Source of the DNA: an uncultured Draconibacterium sp. | GTDB lineage: Bacteria > Bacteroidota > Bacteroidia > Bacteroidales > Prolixibacteraceae | Direction of reading: 5' to 3' | Length of the DNA stretch: 64,000 nucleotides | Assembly: GCF_963676735.1 (NCBI RefSeq) | Contig: NZ_OY781464.1 | Coordinates: forward strand, 3,877,001-3,941,000 | Shown: positions 17,371 through 26,219 of the stretch, in pieces | How positions within the stretch are numbered: the stretch's first letter is position 1 | Layout: every line of letters begins with the position of its first letter | Notes under the pieces: generated by a model | What the model was told of the DNA's origin: nothing | The model's input: only the letters and a program-made list of their open reading frames with translations | The model's database searches: none | Translations under genes and position numbers: made by a program

Positions 17371-18177
17371 ATGGGAAAAATAATTTCGTTAGCAAATCAG
17401 AAAGGAGGAGTTGGTAAAACAACCACAACGATAAACCTGGCTGCCAGTCTGGCTGTTCTCGAACAAAAGGTACTGATTATTGATGCAGACCCACAGGCCA
17501 ATGCCACATCCGGATTAGGCTTCGATTTACGCAATGTTCAATCAAGTATTTACGAATGTATTGTAAACGAAGTAGAGGCCGAAAAGGCCGTGCTAAATAC
17601 GGATATCGAGAACCTGGATTTAATACCTTCTCATATTGATTTGGTAGGGGCAGAAATTGAAATGCTGAACCTCCCAAATCGGGAGAAAGTGCTTAAAACC
17701 GCCCTTGAATCGTTAAAAGACAACTACGATTTTATCTTTATCGATTGTTCCCCCTCATTGGGATTAATTACGGTAAATGCACTTACGGCGTCTGATTCAG
17801 TAATCATTCCGGTTCAGTGCGAATATTTTGCATTGGAAGGACTTGGGAAATTGTTGAATACCATTAAAATCATACAAAACAGGCTGAATCCGGAACTGGA
17901 AATAGAAGGCTTTTTATTAACCATGTATGATGGTCGCTTAAACCTGTCGAACCAGGTTTACGAAGAGGTTAAACATCATTTCCAGGAAATGGTTTTTGAA
18001 ACCGTTATACAGCGGAACGTAAAACTTAGCGAGGCACCAAGTTACGGCAAACCAGTAGTATTGTACGATGCAAGCTCGAAAGGAGCCATTAACCACATGA
18101 ACCTGGCTCGCGAAATTTTACAACGCAATGCGATGACTAAAATGTCGCAAGACAAAGACAATGTTGTTATAAACTAA
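17371..18177 (+). CDS. parA: Chromosome-partitioning ATPase ParA (Soj)
   Basis: ParA is a DNA-binding ATPase that moves ParB-bound origin regions. The 268-residue protein starts with the deviant Walker A motif NQKGGVGKTTTTINLA (residues 8-23), which includes the signature Lys. Walker A' DADPQANATSG and Walker B FIFIDCSPSLG follow. The C-terminal ERNVKLSEAPSYGKPV-like stretch is standard for chromosomal ParA. The gene lies 17 nt before parB. The pair is usually within tens of kilobases of oriC, but I see no dnaA or DnaA-box cluster in this window. Confidence 0.95.
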   Translation: MGKIISLANQKGGVGKTTTTINLAASLAVLEQKVLIIDADPQANATSGLGFDLRNVQSSIYECIVNEVEAEKAVLNTDIENLDLIPSHIDLVGAEIEMLNLPNREKVLKTALESLKDNYDFIFIDCSPSLGLITVNALTASDSVIIPVQCEYFALEGLGKLLNTIKIIQNRLNPELEIEGFLLTMYDGRLNLSNQVYEEVKHHFQEMVFETVIQRNVKLSEAPSYGKPVVLYDASSKGAINHMNLAREILQRNAMTKMSQDKDNVVIN

Positions 18178-18194
18178 ATATCTGTAACTAAGCT

Positions 18195-19061
18195 ATGATG
18201 GTAAAAAGGAATGCATTGGGAAGAGGACTGGGCGCACTTATTGATGATGCTGAAAAAATGCAACAAAGCGCCGGCATGGATGAGATTGAACTGAGCAAAA
18301 TAGAAGCAAATCCTTTTCAACCCCGGTCGAAATTTGACGATGAAGCGTTACAGGAACTTTCAGCTTCAATTAAAGAAATTGGCTTAATCCAACCCATAAC
18401 CTTACGGAAAATAAGCGACGACAAATACCAGATTATTGCCGGAGAACGCCGTTTCAGAGCATCACAACTGGCCGGATTGAAAAAGATACCGGCCTATGTG
18501 CGTAAAGCCAAAGACGATGGCATGCTGGAAATGGCTTTGGTTGAGAACATTCAACGCGAAGACCTTGATGCCATTGAAATTGCTTTGAGCTACCAACGTT
18601 TGATGGATGAACTGGAATATACCCAGGAAGAACTAAGCGGACGTGTGGGAAAAAAACGCTCAACCATTGCCAATTACCTGCGTTTATTAAAACTTCCCGC
18701 CATCGTTCAGAAAGGATTAATCGACAAACAAATATCAATGGGCCATGCACGCGCCATTATTAATATTGAAGAAGCCGACACCCAAATTATGATCTTCGAA
18801 CAGATTATAAAACATGGTTTCTCGGTGCGAAAAGTTGAAGAACTTGTACGCGATTTAAATGCCAACGGTGAGAAAGCAAGCGACACGAAAAAGCCAAAGT
18901 TCCCGAAAGAATACCAAGTGGTGAAAACGCAACTCGACAAACTATTTGATACACGTATCGATTTTGCCATGAACGACAAAGGAAAAGGCAAAATAACCAT
19001 TCCGTTCAAGTCGCAGGAAGACCTGGAAAGAATTGTTAAAATAATTGAAAATCAAAAATAA
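18195..19061 (+). CDS. parB: Chromosome-partitioning protein ParB
   Basis: ParB is a CTP-dependent clamp that loads at parS and spreads. The 288-residue protein has the N-terminal ALGRGLGALI ParA-contact peptide, the ParB/Srx fold with GERRFRASQLAGL (C-box-like) and VENIQREDL motifs, a helix-turn-helix region (EELSGRVGKKRSTIANYLRLLKL) and a C-terminal dimerisation domain. The sequence begins MMVK; either Met could be the start. I did not identify a parS palindrome by eye. It shares the parA promoter. The DUF5683 gene that follows has its own promoter. Confidence 0.95.
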   Translation: MMVKRNALGRGLGALIDDAEKMQQSAGMDEIELSKIEANPFQPRSKFDDEALQELSASIKEIGLIQPITLRKISDDKYQIIAGERRFRASQLAGLKKIPAYVRKAKDDGMLEMALVENIQREDLDAIEIALSYQRLMDELEYTQEELSGRVGKKRSTIANYLRLLKLPAIVQKGLIDKQISMGHARAIINIEEADTQIMIFEQIIKHGFSVRKVEELVRDLNANGEKASDTKKPKFPKEYQVVKTQLDKLFDTRIDFAMNDKGKGKITIPFKSQEDLERIVKIIENQK

Positions 19062-19096
19062 AACTTAAGGATCACACAAATACTTAGGGAGTTTTC

Positions 19097-19104
19097 TATT
19101 TTTG
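19097..19104 (+). promoter_or_regulatory. -7 promoter element for the DUF5683 gene
   Basis: TATTTTTG, followed by CGC, matches TAnnTTTG exactly. It overlaps a possible TTG start codon at 19102, which argues that translation begins further downstream at the GTG at 19120. Confidence 0.6.
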
Positions 19105-19119
19105 CGCAAAATTTTTAGT

Positions 19120-19740
19120 GTGATTAAACGCGTATTTTTCTTAAAAATATTGATTCCGGCATTTCTGCTTTTTATGGGCACCGCTGCGCTGGGACAAACA
19201 ACTGCGCAAGACTCGGTTGTTGTTGCACAGGCAAATGCCGAAGAAGAATACGTACATTCACCCCAAAAAGCAACACTTTATTCTGCTATTTTGCCCGGTC
19301 TGGGCCAGGCTTACAACAAAAAATACTGGAAAATCCCCATCATTTACGCGGGCTTTGGTACCATCGGATACTTTATTCACTGGAACAACGACAATTACAA
19401 AATTCTTAAACAAGCTTACAGCGACCTTACCGATGGCGACGAGAATACACGCTCATATGAAGATTTGGAAGCATCAAAATACTACAACCTTGACGACCCA
19501 ACCGATTATAACAACTTCAAAACAGGCCTAAGCAAACAACAAAGCTACTACCGGCGAAATCGCGACCTACTGATTATAAGCATGGTCGGATTTTATGGCC
19601 TGAATATTATCGATGCCAGTGTTGATGCCCACCTCTTCGATTTTGATATTAGCGAAGACCTGACATTTAACTGGCAACCTACAATGCAATACCATAAAAA
19701 CCAGTACGTTTACGGAGTAAGTTGTACTTTTACTTTCTAA
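19120..19740 (+). CDS. DUF5683 membrane protein
   Basis: A 206-residue protein of the Bacteroidota DUF5683 family. It has an N-terminal hydrophobic signal or anchor (residues about 8-28), then the family's typical SPQKATLYSAILPGLGQAYN stretch and KKYWKIPIIYAGFGTIGYF, a hydrophobic helix-containing region. The C-terminal DAHLFDFDISEDL motif and a terminal strand ending in SCTFTF suggest membrane association. I chose the GTG at 19120 because the promoter covers the upstream TTG. The lytic transglycosylase gene follows after one base, so the two are coupled, which suggests a cell-envelope role. Function unknown. Confidence 0.82.
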   Translation: MIKRVFFLKILIPAFLLFMGTAALGQTTAQDSVVVAQANAEEEYVHSPQKATLYSAILPGLGQAYNKKYWKIPIIYAGFGTIGYFIHWNNDNYKILKQAYSDLTDGDENTRSYEDLEASKYYNLDDPTDYNNFKTGLSKQQSYYRRNRDLLIISMVGFYGLNIIDASVDAHLFDFDISEDLTFNWQPTMQYHKNQYVYGVSCTFTF

Positions 19741-19741
19741 A

Positions 19742-21370
19742 ATGAAGCAAATAAGCAGATTCCTATTTTCTCTTTCAGCAATACTTTTTTTCGGCAACTT
19801 TTGTTGGGCACAGCAGCATATCGATTCATTAGCTGTCCAGGTTACCGACACCATGTTTGTAAGTGCCGACACTACTTTCAGTGCTGATACCACCGACTTT
19901 TTCTCAATGGAACCCGACGACAAACTGAATGCTATTTTTTCGGAAAAGATGGATAGTTTAATGGGATCGTGGGATATACAAAAGCGTTTTAATCTTGACA
20001 CATCCGAAGTTAAATTACTTGACTATCCGCGCAACTTGCCGGATTCGGTATATCTTAAGCGCCTGCAGGATATTGAACAGGTGATTGACCTCACCTACAA
20101 CCAGGTAGTAAAAAACTACATAAAAATGTATACCGAAAAACGCCGCGATCTGGTTGAAGTGATGCTGGGTTTATCAGCCTACTACTTTCCTGTTTTTGAA
20201 GAAACGCTGGATAAATACGACATGCCCCTCGAAATAAAATACCTGGCCATTATTGAATCCGCACTCAATCCTACAGCGCGGTCGCGTGTTGGAGCAAATG
20301 GCCTGTGGCAATTTATGTATGGCACGGCAAAAAACATGAAACTGGAAATTACGTCTTTTGTTGATGAGCGTCGCGACCCTGTAAAAGCAACTGACGCCGC
20401 AGCAAGGTACCTGCAAAAACTATACGATATTTATGGCGACTGGCATCTGGCAATTGCGGCCTACAACTGTGGCCCCGGAAATGTTAATCGCGCCATTCGT
20501 CGCTCGGGCGGGAAAACCAATTACTGGGAAATTTATTACCGACTGCCCCGGGAAACAAGAGGTTATGTGCCGGCATTTATAGCTGCCACCTATGCTTTTG
20601 AATACCACAAAGAGCATCAGCTCATTGCACGCTACCCCGAGATTGAACTATCGGTAGATACGGTAATGGTTAACGATTACCTGCATTTTAACCAGGTTTG
20701 TGCAAAAGTTAATATTGAAAAAGAAGAGCTTCGTGCATTAAATCCAATGTACCGGAGAGATGTTATTCCTGCAAAACAGAGCAAACCTTATCCATTGGTT
20801 TTACCTAACGATGTGATTCTGGATTTTGTAGGTCTCGACACTACAATTTATGCCTTCGAACGCGAAAAGTATTTCCCGAATAATACGCTGATAAATCCAA
20901 CAACAAGCACAAGCAGTTATTTTACTCCAGTTGATATTAAAGGAAAAGCAAAAGTTGTTTACACCGTAAAATCGGGCGACAATGTTGGCTACATCTCTTC
21001 GTGGTTTAAGGTAAGGGCATCCGACCTCAGGTACTGGAATAATATAAATCGCGACATGATTCGTGTTGGGCAAAAGCTGGCCATTTATGTTCCTGAAAAG
21101 GAAAAAGACAAGTACGAAAAAGTTAACGCCATGAGCTTTGCTCAAAAGCAGGCATCAATAGGCAAATCAAGTACTCCAACCAAAGCCCGCGAAACCAAAC
21201 CTCTCGATCCGGCCTACGAATATTACACGGTACGAAAAGGTGATACCCTTTGGGATATTGCGCAAAAATATGCCGGAATCTCGGCAGATGAAATTATGCG
21301 TTTAAACAACCTGAAAAACGACAGGGGATTATTTATCGGGCAAAAACTTAAAATTAAAAAGAAAAGTTAG
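19742..21370 (+). CDS. LysM-containing lytic transglycosylase (MltD-like)
   Basis: A 542-residue exported murein hydrolase. After a signal peptide (cleavage near CWAQQ) comes an acidic region, then an SLT domain (about 150-300) with catalytic Glu172 in IIESALNP, the VGANGLWQFM motif and AIAAYNCGPGNV. The C-terminal part has two LysM peptidoglycan-binding repeats (about 405-452, VVYTVKSGDNVGYIS; and about 493-540, YYTVRKGDTLWDIA). A further degenerate LysM-like stretch may lie between the SLT domain and the first repeat. It starts one base after the stop of the DUF5683 gene. The product cleaves glycan strands with formation of 1,6-anhydro-MurNAc. Confidence 0.93.
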   Translation: MKQISRFLFSLSAILFFGNFCWAQQHIDSLAVQVTDTMFVSADTTFSADTTDFFSMEPDDKLNAIFSEKMDSLMGSWDIQKRFNLDTSEVKLLDYPRNLPDSVYLKRLQDIEQVIDLTYNQVVKNYIKMYTEKRRDLVEVMLGLSAYYFPVFEETLDKYDMPLEIKYLAIIESALNPTARSRVGANGLWQFMYGTAKNMKLEITSFVDERRDPVKATDAAARYLQKLYDIYGDWHLAIAAYNCGPGNVNRAIRRSGGKTNYWEIYYRLPRETRGYVPAFIAATYAFEYHKEHQLIARYPEIELSVDTVMVNDYLHFNQVCAKVNIEKEELRALNPMYRRDVIPAKQSKPYPLVLPNDVILDFVGLDTTIYAFEREKYFPNNTLINPTTSTSSYFTPVDIKGKAKVVYTVKSGDNVGYISSWFKVRASDLRYWNNINRDMIRVGQKLAIYVPEKEKDKYEKVNAMSFAQKQASIGKSSTPTKARETKPLDPAYEYYTVRKGDTLWDIAQKYAGISADEIMRLNNLKNDRGLFIGQKLKIKKKS

Positions 21371-21375
21371 GAGCT

Positions 21376-22170
21376 TTAGCTAATACCCAGTTGTTTTTGC
21401 AAAGCTTTAACTTCCGATTCAAGTTTTGCTTTCCGTTTTAAGGCTTTCGACAAGGCCAGCGCATCGCGAACAGCCTCTTTATCGTAGGTTTCAAGCAGGA
21501 TATAATAATACTCTTTCCCCAGAAAAACAGCTTTAAGATTTCGATCTATATTGGCAGCTATAAATTCCATTACTCCATTGTCTTTTCCATTTCGGTACGA
21601 TACTTTTTCCCACTTTGCTTCCATAAAATCGCTCCGATGATTGTCAACCGTTCCAAGCGGAATTTTTTCGGTTTTAGCATCATCACCACTATCGTAAACA
21701 CGCAACCCGGTATGGCCTAACCAGTTCTCGCCGTGATAATTACTACTTAAGTACAACTCGCCACGCTCATCTAAATGTACCTGAATGTACGACCGGTCCC
21801 AGGCGCGCTTAAACGTTTGACGTTTATGAATATATTGGGTATACCTGTCAAATTCTGTCTTTTCTTTTACAAACGATTTTTCAAGCTCAGCAACTTGCAA
21901 TTTCACTGAATCGAGTTCAGCCTCTTTGCGCTGCATCAGTTCAAAACGTACTTCCTGAAGCAGGTTTTTTGCAGCATTGGCCGAATAAACGGCTTCCGGG
22001 AATAACTTCGGAATACTATCTAACTGACGAATAGCCCCAGCAGTATCATTCTTCAGTAACAGGTTCTTCGCCATATCAATTTTTATGCGTGCCTTATCTT
22101 CATCCGAAGGGCCACAAGAAACAAAAAATAGTATTACTAAAATGAACAGGTATTGAACAGAAATCTTCAT
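21376..22170 (-). CDS. Hypothetical coiled-coil lipoprotein
   Basis: A 264-residue lipoprotein with signal and lipobox (LFFVSCGPSDED, Cys20). An N-terminal TPR-like helical region (NLLLKNDTAGAIRQLDSIPK) and a coiled coil (about residues 75-115) precede a beta-rich domain with a WLGHTGLRVYDSGDD motif, and a second coiled coil ends the protein. I chose the ATG complementary to 22168-22170 because only this start gives a lipoprotein signal. Upstream in-frame codons would overlap the divergent methyltransferase gene. It is convergent with the transglycosylase gene (5 bp between stops). I do not recognise a family. Confidence 0.65.
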   Translation of the reverse strand: MKISVQYLFILVILFFVSCGPSDEDKARIKIDMAKNLLLKNDTAGAIRQLDSIPKLFPEAVYSANAAKNLLQEVRFELMQRKEAELDSVKLQVAELEKSFVKEKTEFDRYTQYIHKRQTFKRAWDRSYIQVHLDERGELYLSSNYHGENWLGHTGLRVYDSGDDAKTEKIPLGTVDNHRSDFMEAKWEKVSYRNGKDNGVMEFIAANIDRNLKAVFLGKEYYYILLETYDKEAVRDALALSKALKRKAKLESEVKALQKQLGIS

Positions 22171-22231
22171 CTTTATTGTTTTGTGCAAAAGTAGTATTTT
22201 AATAGGAACAAAGAAAAGTAGTTGAACAAGC

Positions 22232-22747
22232 ATGAACACCAACTCTGTAGAATTTTTCACTTCCCGCGCTAACGAAAATTTTCCCAAAAGTTCGCAAATT
22301 ATTGTGGCAGCCTGGCATTTAGCCAATGCCGAAAACATTGGAAAAATAATTCGACTTGCCCACAACTTGGGAGCTTCCGAAGCCTTATTCATAAAAGAAA
22401 ATGAAAATCACCGTGCATCGAAAATCAAAAAAACAGCCGGCTTTTCTTTCGACCAAATGAACTGGCGCTTTATTTCAGAAAGAGATTTTTTAGCACTTTT
22501 AAACCACCAGTTTAAGTTAACAATTTTAGAAACCTGCACCGGTGCAAACAATATTTTTAACGAAAAACTACCTAAAAAAACCATTTTGCTTGCCGGAAGC
22601 GAGTCGCACGGATTACCCGAAAAAATAATTTCCATGGCCAATAAAAAGGTGTATATTCCTATGCCGGGCAACTGCAAATCGTTAAATATATCAAATGCAT
22701 TGGCAGTTGCCGCATTTGAATGGTACCGCCAGCAAACCTCTGTCTAA
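22232..22747 (+). CDS. TrmH/SpoU family RNA 2'-O-methyltransferase
   Basis: A 171-residue SPOUT-fold methyltransferase. Motif 1 is present as NAENIGKIIRLAHNLGASEA, motif 2 as LAGSESHGLPEKI and motif 3 as IPMPGNCKSLNISNALAVAAFEW. The knot residues (Glu in GSESHGL, Asn in LNISNA) that contact AdoMet are intact. There is no N-terminal substrate-binding extension, so it is a minimal SpoU protein like TrmL or short TrmH. The target RNA (tRNA or rRNA) cannot be deduced. It is transcribed divergently from the coiled-coil lipoprotein gene with only 61 bp between starts. Confidence 0.88.
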   Translation: MNTNSVEFFTSRANENFPKSSQIIVAAWHLANAENIGKIIRLAHNLGASEALFIKENENHRASKIKKTAGFSFDQMNWRFISERDFLALLNHQFKLTILETCTGANNIFNEKLPKKTILLAGSESHGLPEKIISMANKKVYIPMPGNCKSLNISNALAVAAFEWYRQQTSV

Positions 22748-22864
22748 CTGCGCATTAACACAACCTCGCACTGTTCTCACATTTTACAAAATAGAATTAA
22801 CTCCTGCAAAACGCCGTTAGTTATAGATTTTTTCTATCTTTAAAAACAAAAATCGACTTACGCC

Positions 22865-23806
22865 ATGATTACCCTAACCCAGTTGGAGTATATTGCTGCT
22901 GTTGACACGTATCGTCATTTCGGGAAAGCAGCTGAAGCATGTTTTATTACACAACCCACACTTTCCATGCAAATAAAAAAGCTGGAAGAAGACCTCGAGA
23001 TTATTATTTTCGACAGAAGTAAGCAACCTCTTATTCCCACCGATGTTGGCATTCGAATAATAGAGCAGGCCAGGGTAGTTCTAAAACAAGCCGATGAAAT
23101 TAACAACATTGTAAAAGATCATAAAAACCAGGTTTCGGGTATGCTGCGGATTGGCATTATACCAACACTTGCACCTTACCTGCTGCCAATTTTTGTAGGT
23201 AATTACAAAAAAAAGTATCCAAACATTTTTATAAAAGTTGTTGAGGCCACTACCGAAAATATCATTCAGCTTTTGCAGAAAGATCTCATCGACGTAGGTA
23301 TTTTGGTTACTCCCTTACATGAAGAAAAAATTATTGAGAAACCTGTTTTTTACGAAGAGATGCTGATTTATGCCAATAGCGGGCACAAATTGCATAAACA
23401 GGATAAAATAACGGTTGAAGACATTGCCACGCCTGAAATATGGTTGCTTAGTGATGGACATTGTTTTCGCGACCAGGTAATTAACCTCTGTTCATACCTG
23501 GGAACCACCGATAGCCAGCTCCCCTTTCATTTTGAAGCGGGCTCGCTTGAAACATTAATGAATATTGTTGACCGGGAAGGAGGCCTGACACTTATTCCGG
23601 AGCTTGCCAAAGCCACCATGTCGCAAAAGCGGGCGTACAATGTAAAGAATTTCACCAACCTAAAACCGCTGCGCGAAGTCAGCCTTGTGTATTCACGACA
23701 TTTTGCAAAACACAAATTAATTAACCTGCTTTGGAGAGAAATGAAAGAATCTGTTCCTAAAGAATTGCAGGATGAAAACCGTGGAACCATTGTTGAGTGG
23801 AGGTAA
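22865..23806 (+). CDS. oxyR: LysR-type peroxide-responsive regulator OxyR
   Basis: A 313-residue LysR-type regulator. The N-terminal winged helix (residues 1-60) has FGKAAEACFITQPTLSMQIKKLEE. The C-terminal effector domain contains Cys200 and Cys209 in GHCFRDQVINLC, a nine-residue spacing that matches the redox-active Cys199/Cys208 pair of E. coli OxyR. The following SLETLMNIVDREGGLTLIPE is typical of OxyR. It should activate peroxide-defence genes when the disulfide forms. The catalase-peroxidase gene at 60215 in this window is an obvious candidate target. A TATCTTTA -7-like box lies about 20 nt upstream of the start. Confidence 0.9.
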   Translation: MITLTQLEYIAAVDTYRHFGKAAEACFITQPTLSMQIKKLEEDLEIIIFDRSKQPLIPTDVGIRIIEQARVVLKQADEINNIVKDHKNQVSGMLRIGIIPTLAPYLLPIFVGNYKKKYPNIFIKVVEATTENIIQLLQKDLIDVGILVTPLHEEKIIEKPVFYEEMLIYANSGHKLHKQDKITVEDIATPEIWLLSDGHCFRDQVINLCSYLGTTDSQLPFHFEAGSLETLMNIVDREGGLTLIPELAKATMSQKRAYNVKNFTNLKPLREVSLVYSRHFAKHKLINLLWREMKESVPKELQDENRGTIVEWR

Positions 23807-23895
23807 AAAAACATAAAAACTGAAAAGTTTACTGCTAATTAAAGCTTCATTTTCAAAATTTCTCTGCTAAGCTATTGCAAAATAAATTTTTTATA

Positions 23896-23903
23896 TATCT
23901 TTG
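23896..23903 (+). promoter_or_regulatory. -7 promoter element for tRNA-Leu
   Basis: TATCTTTG, followed by CG, matches TAnnTTTG and ends 11 nt before the tRNA. An ATTG lies about 18 nt upstream as a weak -33 element. Confidence 0.65.
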
Positions 23904-23914
23904 CGCCGCAATTC

Positions 23915-23996
23915 GCGGATGTGGCGGAATTGGTAGACGCGCTAGACTTAGGATCTAGTGCCATACGGCGTGGGGGTTCGAGTCCCTTCATCCGCA
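23915..23996 (+). tRNA. tRNA-Leu (anticodon TAG)
   Basis: An 82-nt class-II tRNA. It has acceptor GCGGATG paired with CATCCGC, D arm GGCGGAATTGGTAGACGCG, anticodon stem-loop CTAGA-CTTAGGA-TCTAG with TAG at positions 34-36, the long variable arm TGCCATACGGCGT typical of Leu, and T arm GGGGGTTCGAGTCCCTT. The discriminator is A73 and CCA is not encoded. Confidence 0.96.
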
Positions 23997-24002
23997 CTCA
24001 AA

Positions 24003-24039
24003 AAAACCGCCGACCTTACAAAAAGGTTGGCGTTTTTTT
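24003..24039 (+). terminator. Rho-independent terminator of tRNA-Leu
   Basis: Stem CGCCGACC (24008-24015) / GGTTGGCG (24025-24032) with two G-U-type pairs, followed by seven T residues. It lies 12 nt after the tRNA and upstream of tig. Confidence 0.88.
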
Positions 24040-24068
24040 GCTTTAGGGGTTTATAAAAATTTATCATC

Positions 24069-25430
24069 ATGAACATTAATTTAGAAAACATCGACAAAGT
24101 TAATGCGGTAATTAATCTTACCATTGAAAAAACTGACTACGAAAAACAAGTTGCCGATGTTTTAAAAGACTATCGTCAAAAAGCTTCAATCCCTGGATTT
24201 CGCCCCGGCAAAGTTCCAGCAGGATTAATCAAAAAAAGATTTGGTACAGCCGTTTTGGTGGAAGAAGTTAACAAACTGATTTCGCAAAACCTGACGAAAT
24301 ACATGATTGATGAAAAACTTCCTATTCTTGGAGAACCTCTTCCAAACGAGGAAAAACAAAAACCCATTGATTGGGAAAAAGATGAAACTTTTGAGTTTGC
24401 CTTTGATGTTGCACTGGCACCGGAAGTGAACGTATCGGTTGACAAGCGTAGCAAATACAACTATTACAACATAGCTGTTTCTGACGACATGATTCAGCAA
24501 CAAGTTGATATGGCTGCTTCGCAGTTGGGACAAAACGTACCTGCCGAAGAAGCTAAAGACAACAGCACAGTGCGCGGCAACTTTGTTCAACTAGACACCG
24601 AAGGAAGCGAAGTTGAAGAAGGAATTGCTCCGGAAGGCGTTCTGTTGGCCATTGACAAGATTAAAGACGAGGAAATTAAAAACGCATTTGTTGGCTGCAA
24701 AAAAGACGACATTCTTGTGTTTGATCCGGTAAAAGCTTTCGAAAATAAACACGAAGTTGCTCACATGCTTAACATTAAGCCTGAAGAAGCAGAAACATTG
24801 GAAAGCGAATTCAGATACACTGTTACCGAAGTGCTTCAGTTTGAAAAAGCAGAGCTAAATGAAGATTTATTTAAAAAGCTTTACGGTGAGGATACTGAAA
24901 TTAAAACCATTGAAGATTTTAAAGCAAAAATAAAAGAAGACCTGGCCAAGAACCTGGAGTATTCATCAGAGCATAAATTTTCGTTAGACACCCGCGATGC
25001 CCTGGTTGAAAAAACAGCGCTTGAATTGCCTGAGGAATTCTTGAAACGCTGGCTTACTGCTGTAAACAAAGAACTTACAGCCGAACAAATTGAAAATGAA
25101 TTTCCTGCGTTTATTCTTGATTTAAAATGGCAATTGATTAAAGACCAGATTGCCAAAGAAAACGAATTAAAAGTTGAAGCTGAAGAAGCTGAAGATTTTG
25201 CAAAGAAAATGGCTTTGGCACAATACCAACAGTACGGAATTTACGATGTACCTGAAGAACAACTGGAATCGTTTGCCAAAATGATGCTGGAGAAGCCGGA
25301 AGAAAAAGACCGTATTTTCAAAAAGCTGCTTGAAGATAAAGTGGTAGCCGTTGTGAAAGACAAGGTAACACTTCAGGAAAAAGAAATTTCTCAAGAAGAA
25401 TTCAATGAATTAATGCAAGCCAACCAATAA
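24069..25430 (+). CDS. tig: Trigger factor (ribosome-associated chaperone, PPIase)
   Basis: Trigger factor binds nascent chains at the ribosome exit. The 453-residue protein has the ribosome-docking signature IPGFRPGKVPAGLIKKRFG (about 38-56) in the N-terminal domain, a weakly conserved FKBP-like middle region and a long helical C-terminal chaperone domain. The size is normal for Bacteroidota. It lies in the order tig-clpP-clpX, the common arrangement linking folding and proteolysis. A -7 element in front of clpP suggests that the protease genes can also be transcribed independently. Confidence 0.95.
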   Translation: MNINLENIDKVNAVINLTIEKTDYEKQVADVLKDYRQKASIPGFRPGKVPAGLIKKRFGTAVLVEEVNKLISQNLTKYMIDEKLPILGEPLPNEEKQKPIDWEKDETFEFAFDVALAPEVNVSVDKRSKYNYYNIAVSDDMIQQQVDMAASQLGQNVPAEEAKDNSTVRGNFVQLDTEGSEVEEGIAPEGVLLAIDKIKDEEIKNAFVGCKKDDILVFDPVKAFENKHEVAHMLNIKPEEAETLESEFRYTVTEVLQFEKAELNEDLFKKLYGEDTEIKTIEDFKAKIKEDLAKNLEYSSEHKFSLDTRDALVEKTALELPEEFLKRWLTAVNKELTAEQIENEFPAFILDLKWQLIKDQIAKENELKVEAEEAEDFAKKMALAQYQQYGIYDVPEEQLESFAKMMLEKPEEKDRIFKKLLEDKVVAVVKDKVTLQEKEISQEEFNELMQANQ

Positions 25431-25483
25431 GCTTACATTAATCGAAAATATTTTGCTGAGTGCATCAGCATAAATCTTTTTTA

Positions 25484-25491
25484 TAACTTTG
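25484..25491 (+). promoter_or_regulatory. -7 promoter element for clpP-clpX
   Basis: TAACTTTG matches TAnnTTTG exactly, about 53 nt upstream of the clpP ATG. The TTTG at 25452-25455 is too far upstream (28 nt) for a standard -33 box. Confidence 0.55.
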
Positions 25492-25544
25492 TAAATCGTG
25501 ATTACACGTATTTACAAAGTTTTTTTTTACAAGTACTTAAAAAA

Positions 25545-26219
25545 ATGGAAAACAACGAATTTAAAAAATATGCAACAAGGCATGCCGGAATCAGCAGCCT
25601 GACAATGGACAAATACACCTCAGTATACGGCAATTACATCTCGCCAACAATTATTGAAGAACGGCAATTGAACGTAGCATCAATGGACGTATTTTCAAGA
25701 TTAATGATGGATCGTATCATTTTCCTTGGCGTACCAATCGACGATACGGTAGCCAATATCATTCAGGCACAATTACTGTTTCTGGAGTCGACTGATCCGA
25801 CAAAAGATATTCAAATCTATTTTAATTCGCCCGGAGGCTCGGTTTATGCCGGTTTGGGAATTTACGATACCATGCAATACATTTCTGCTGATGTGGCAAC
25901 CATCTGTACCGGAATGGCAGCCTCAATGGCAGCCGTATTAATGACGGCCGGCGCAAAAGGGAAACGCTCGGCATTGCCTCACTCCCGAATTATGATTCAC
26001 CAACCAATGGGTGGTGCCCAGGGGCAGGCTTCCGACATCGAAATTACAGCACGCGAGATTAAAAAAATTAAAAATGAGCTGTACACGATCTTAGCAGATC
26101 ATTCCGGCCAGACTTTCGAACAAATCGAAAAAGATTCTGACCGTGACTACTGGATGACTGCAAAAGAAGCAGTTGATTACGGCATGATAGACGAAATTTT
26201 AGTTCGAAATAACAAGTAA
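25545..26219 (+). CDS. clpP: ATP-dependent Clp protease proteolytic subunit
   Basis: ClpP is the 14-mer serine peptidase that works with ClpX or ClpA. The 224-residue protein has the catalytic triad in context: Ser127 in GMAASMAAVL, His152 in MIHQPMGG and Asp201 in SDRDYWM. The NSPGGSVYAG oxyanion segment is intact. The first roughly 30 residues form an extended propeptide-like N-terminus that probably is processed. The stop codon overlaps the clpX start by one base (TAATG), so the two genes are translationally coupled. Confidence 0.97.
   Translation: MENNEFKKYATRHAGISSLTMDKYTSVYGNYISPTIIEERQLNVASMDVFSRLMMDRIIFLGVPIDDTVANIIQAQLLFLESTDPTKDIQIYFNSPGGSVYAGLGIYDTMQYISADVATICTGMAASMAAVLMTAGAKGKRSALPHSRIMIHQPMGGAQGQASDIEITAREIKKIKNELYTILADHSGQTFEQIEKDSDRDYWMTAKEAVDYGMIDEILVRNNK

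Noticed and set aside
17371..19061. Replication origin beside parA-parB
   Set aside because: No dnaA gene, DnaA-box cluster or AT-rich unwinding region was recognised, so an origin in the window is not supported.
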